From the NCBI GenBank assembly GCA_963618495.1, contig CAVESF010000046.1, positions 1-5,157 on the forward strand: a DNA stretch of 5,157 bases, in the 5' to 3' direction. The translations under genes were made by a program, and so were the position numbers. Below, in pieces: positions 5,083 to 5,157 of this stretch. A model generated the notes under the pieces. It saw nothing but the letters and a program-made list of their open reading frames with translations. It was not told the origin of the DNA and made no database searches. The first letter of the stretch is position 1, and each line of letters opens with the position of its first letter. The DNA comes from Apopatosoma sp963618495 (lineage in GTDB: Bacteria > Bacillota > Clostridia > Oscillospirales > CAG-272).

Positions 5083-5157
5083 TCAGTTGCCTTTAATGTA
5101 GACATCGACATAGCCGTAGTAATCGACCATATATTTCAGCAGGTCTTTCTCCGCGCC
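5083..5157 (-). CDS. C-terminal end of an unidentified protein (partial)
   Basis: An open minus-strand frame enters from the right edge and ends at TGA (5085-5083). It gives 24 residues: GAEKDLLKYMVD followed by YYGYVDVYIKGN. Residue choice is protein-like, with an acidic/basic helix-forming stretch then a Tyr-rich, beta-prone end, and its third codon positions are GC-rich like the neighbouring genes. The codon frame is open to the last base of the window. I do not recognise the family from so short a tail. The gene is convergent with the flippase, with the hairpin at 5039-5070 just beyond its stop. Confidence 0.6.
   Translation of the reverse strand, partial: GAEKDLLKYMVDYYGYVDVYIKGN

Overview
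The window looks like a chromosomal segment from a Firmicute of the class Clostridia, of moderate GC content. The clues are strong AGGAGG-type ribosome binding sites, consensus SigA-type promoters, AT-rich spacers, a YitT-family membrane protein, a DUF1934 (YwiB-like) protein and a SpoVB/MurJ-like MOP-superfamily flippase. I see no insertion sequence, phage gene, CRISPR array, tRNA or rRNA. The genus cannot be assigned from what is visible.

Layout, left to right. Positions 1-76 carry a near-consensus promoter pointing left, out of the window, with helically spaced T-tracts behind it. Positions 94-2295 are a compact leftward operon: a consensus promoter (2241-2269), gpmI for cofactor-independent phosphoglycerate mutase (544-2199), then a DUF1934 gene (116-547) joined by a 4-base ATGA overlap. 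A hairpin whose first arm is the last codons of the DUF1934 gene ends it. Positions 2296-3225 are a leftward YitT/DUF2179 membrane protein gene. A 72-base divergent spacer (3226-3297) with two palindromes separates it from a rightward flippase gene (3298-4866). Positions 4867-5082 hold no confident gene. They contain an AT-rich half with a weak leftward mini-ORF and a GC-rich half with strong hairpins. Positions 5083-5157 are the last 24 codons of another leftward gene that enters from the right edge.

The genes do not form one pathway. gpmI is central glycolysis. DUF1934 is a small beta-rich protein of unknown role, apparently made from the same mRNA. YitT and the flippase are unrelated membrane proteins that share a divergent control region. 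The flippase family moves lipid-linked cell-wall or spore-cortex precursors, so that part is envelope-related.

The most notable points are the long, plant/trypanosomatid-type form of iPGM, two near-perfect promoters flanking the gpmI operon, the coding-overlapping terminator, and the structured 216-base spacer, which could hide a small RNA or small peptide. Nothing here is convincing evidence of a new multi-gene system; most of the window is ordinary housekeeping sequence.
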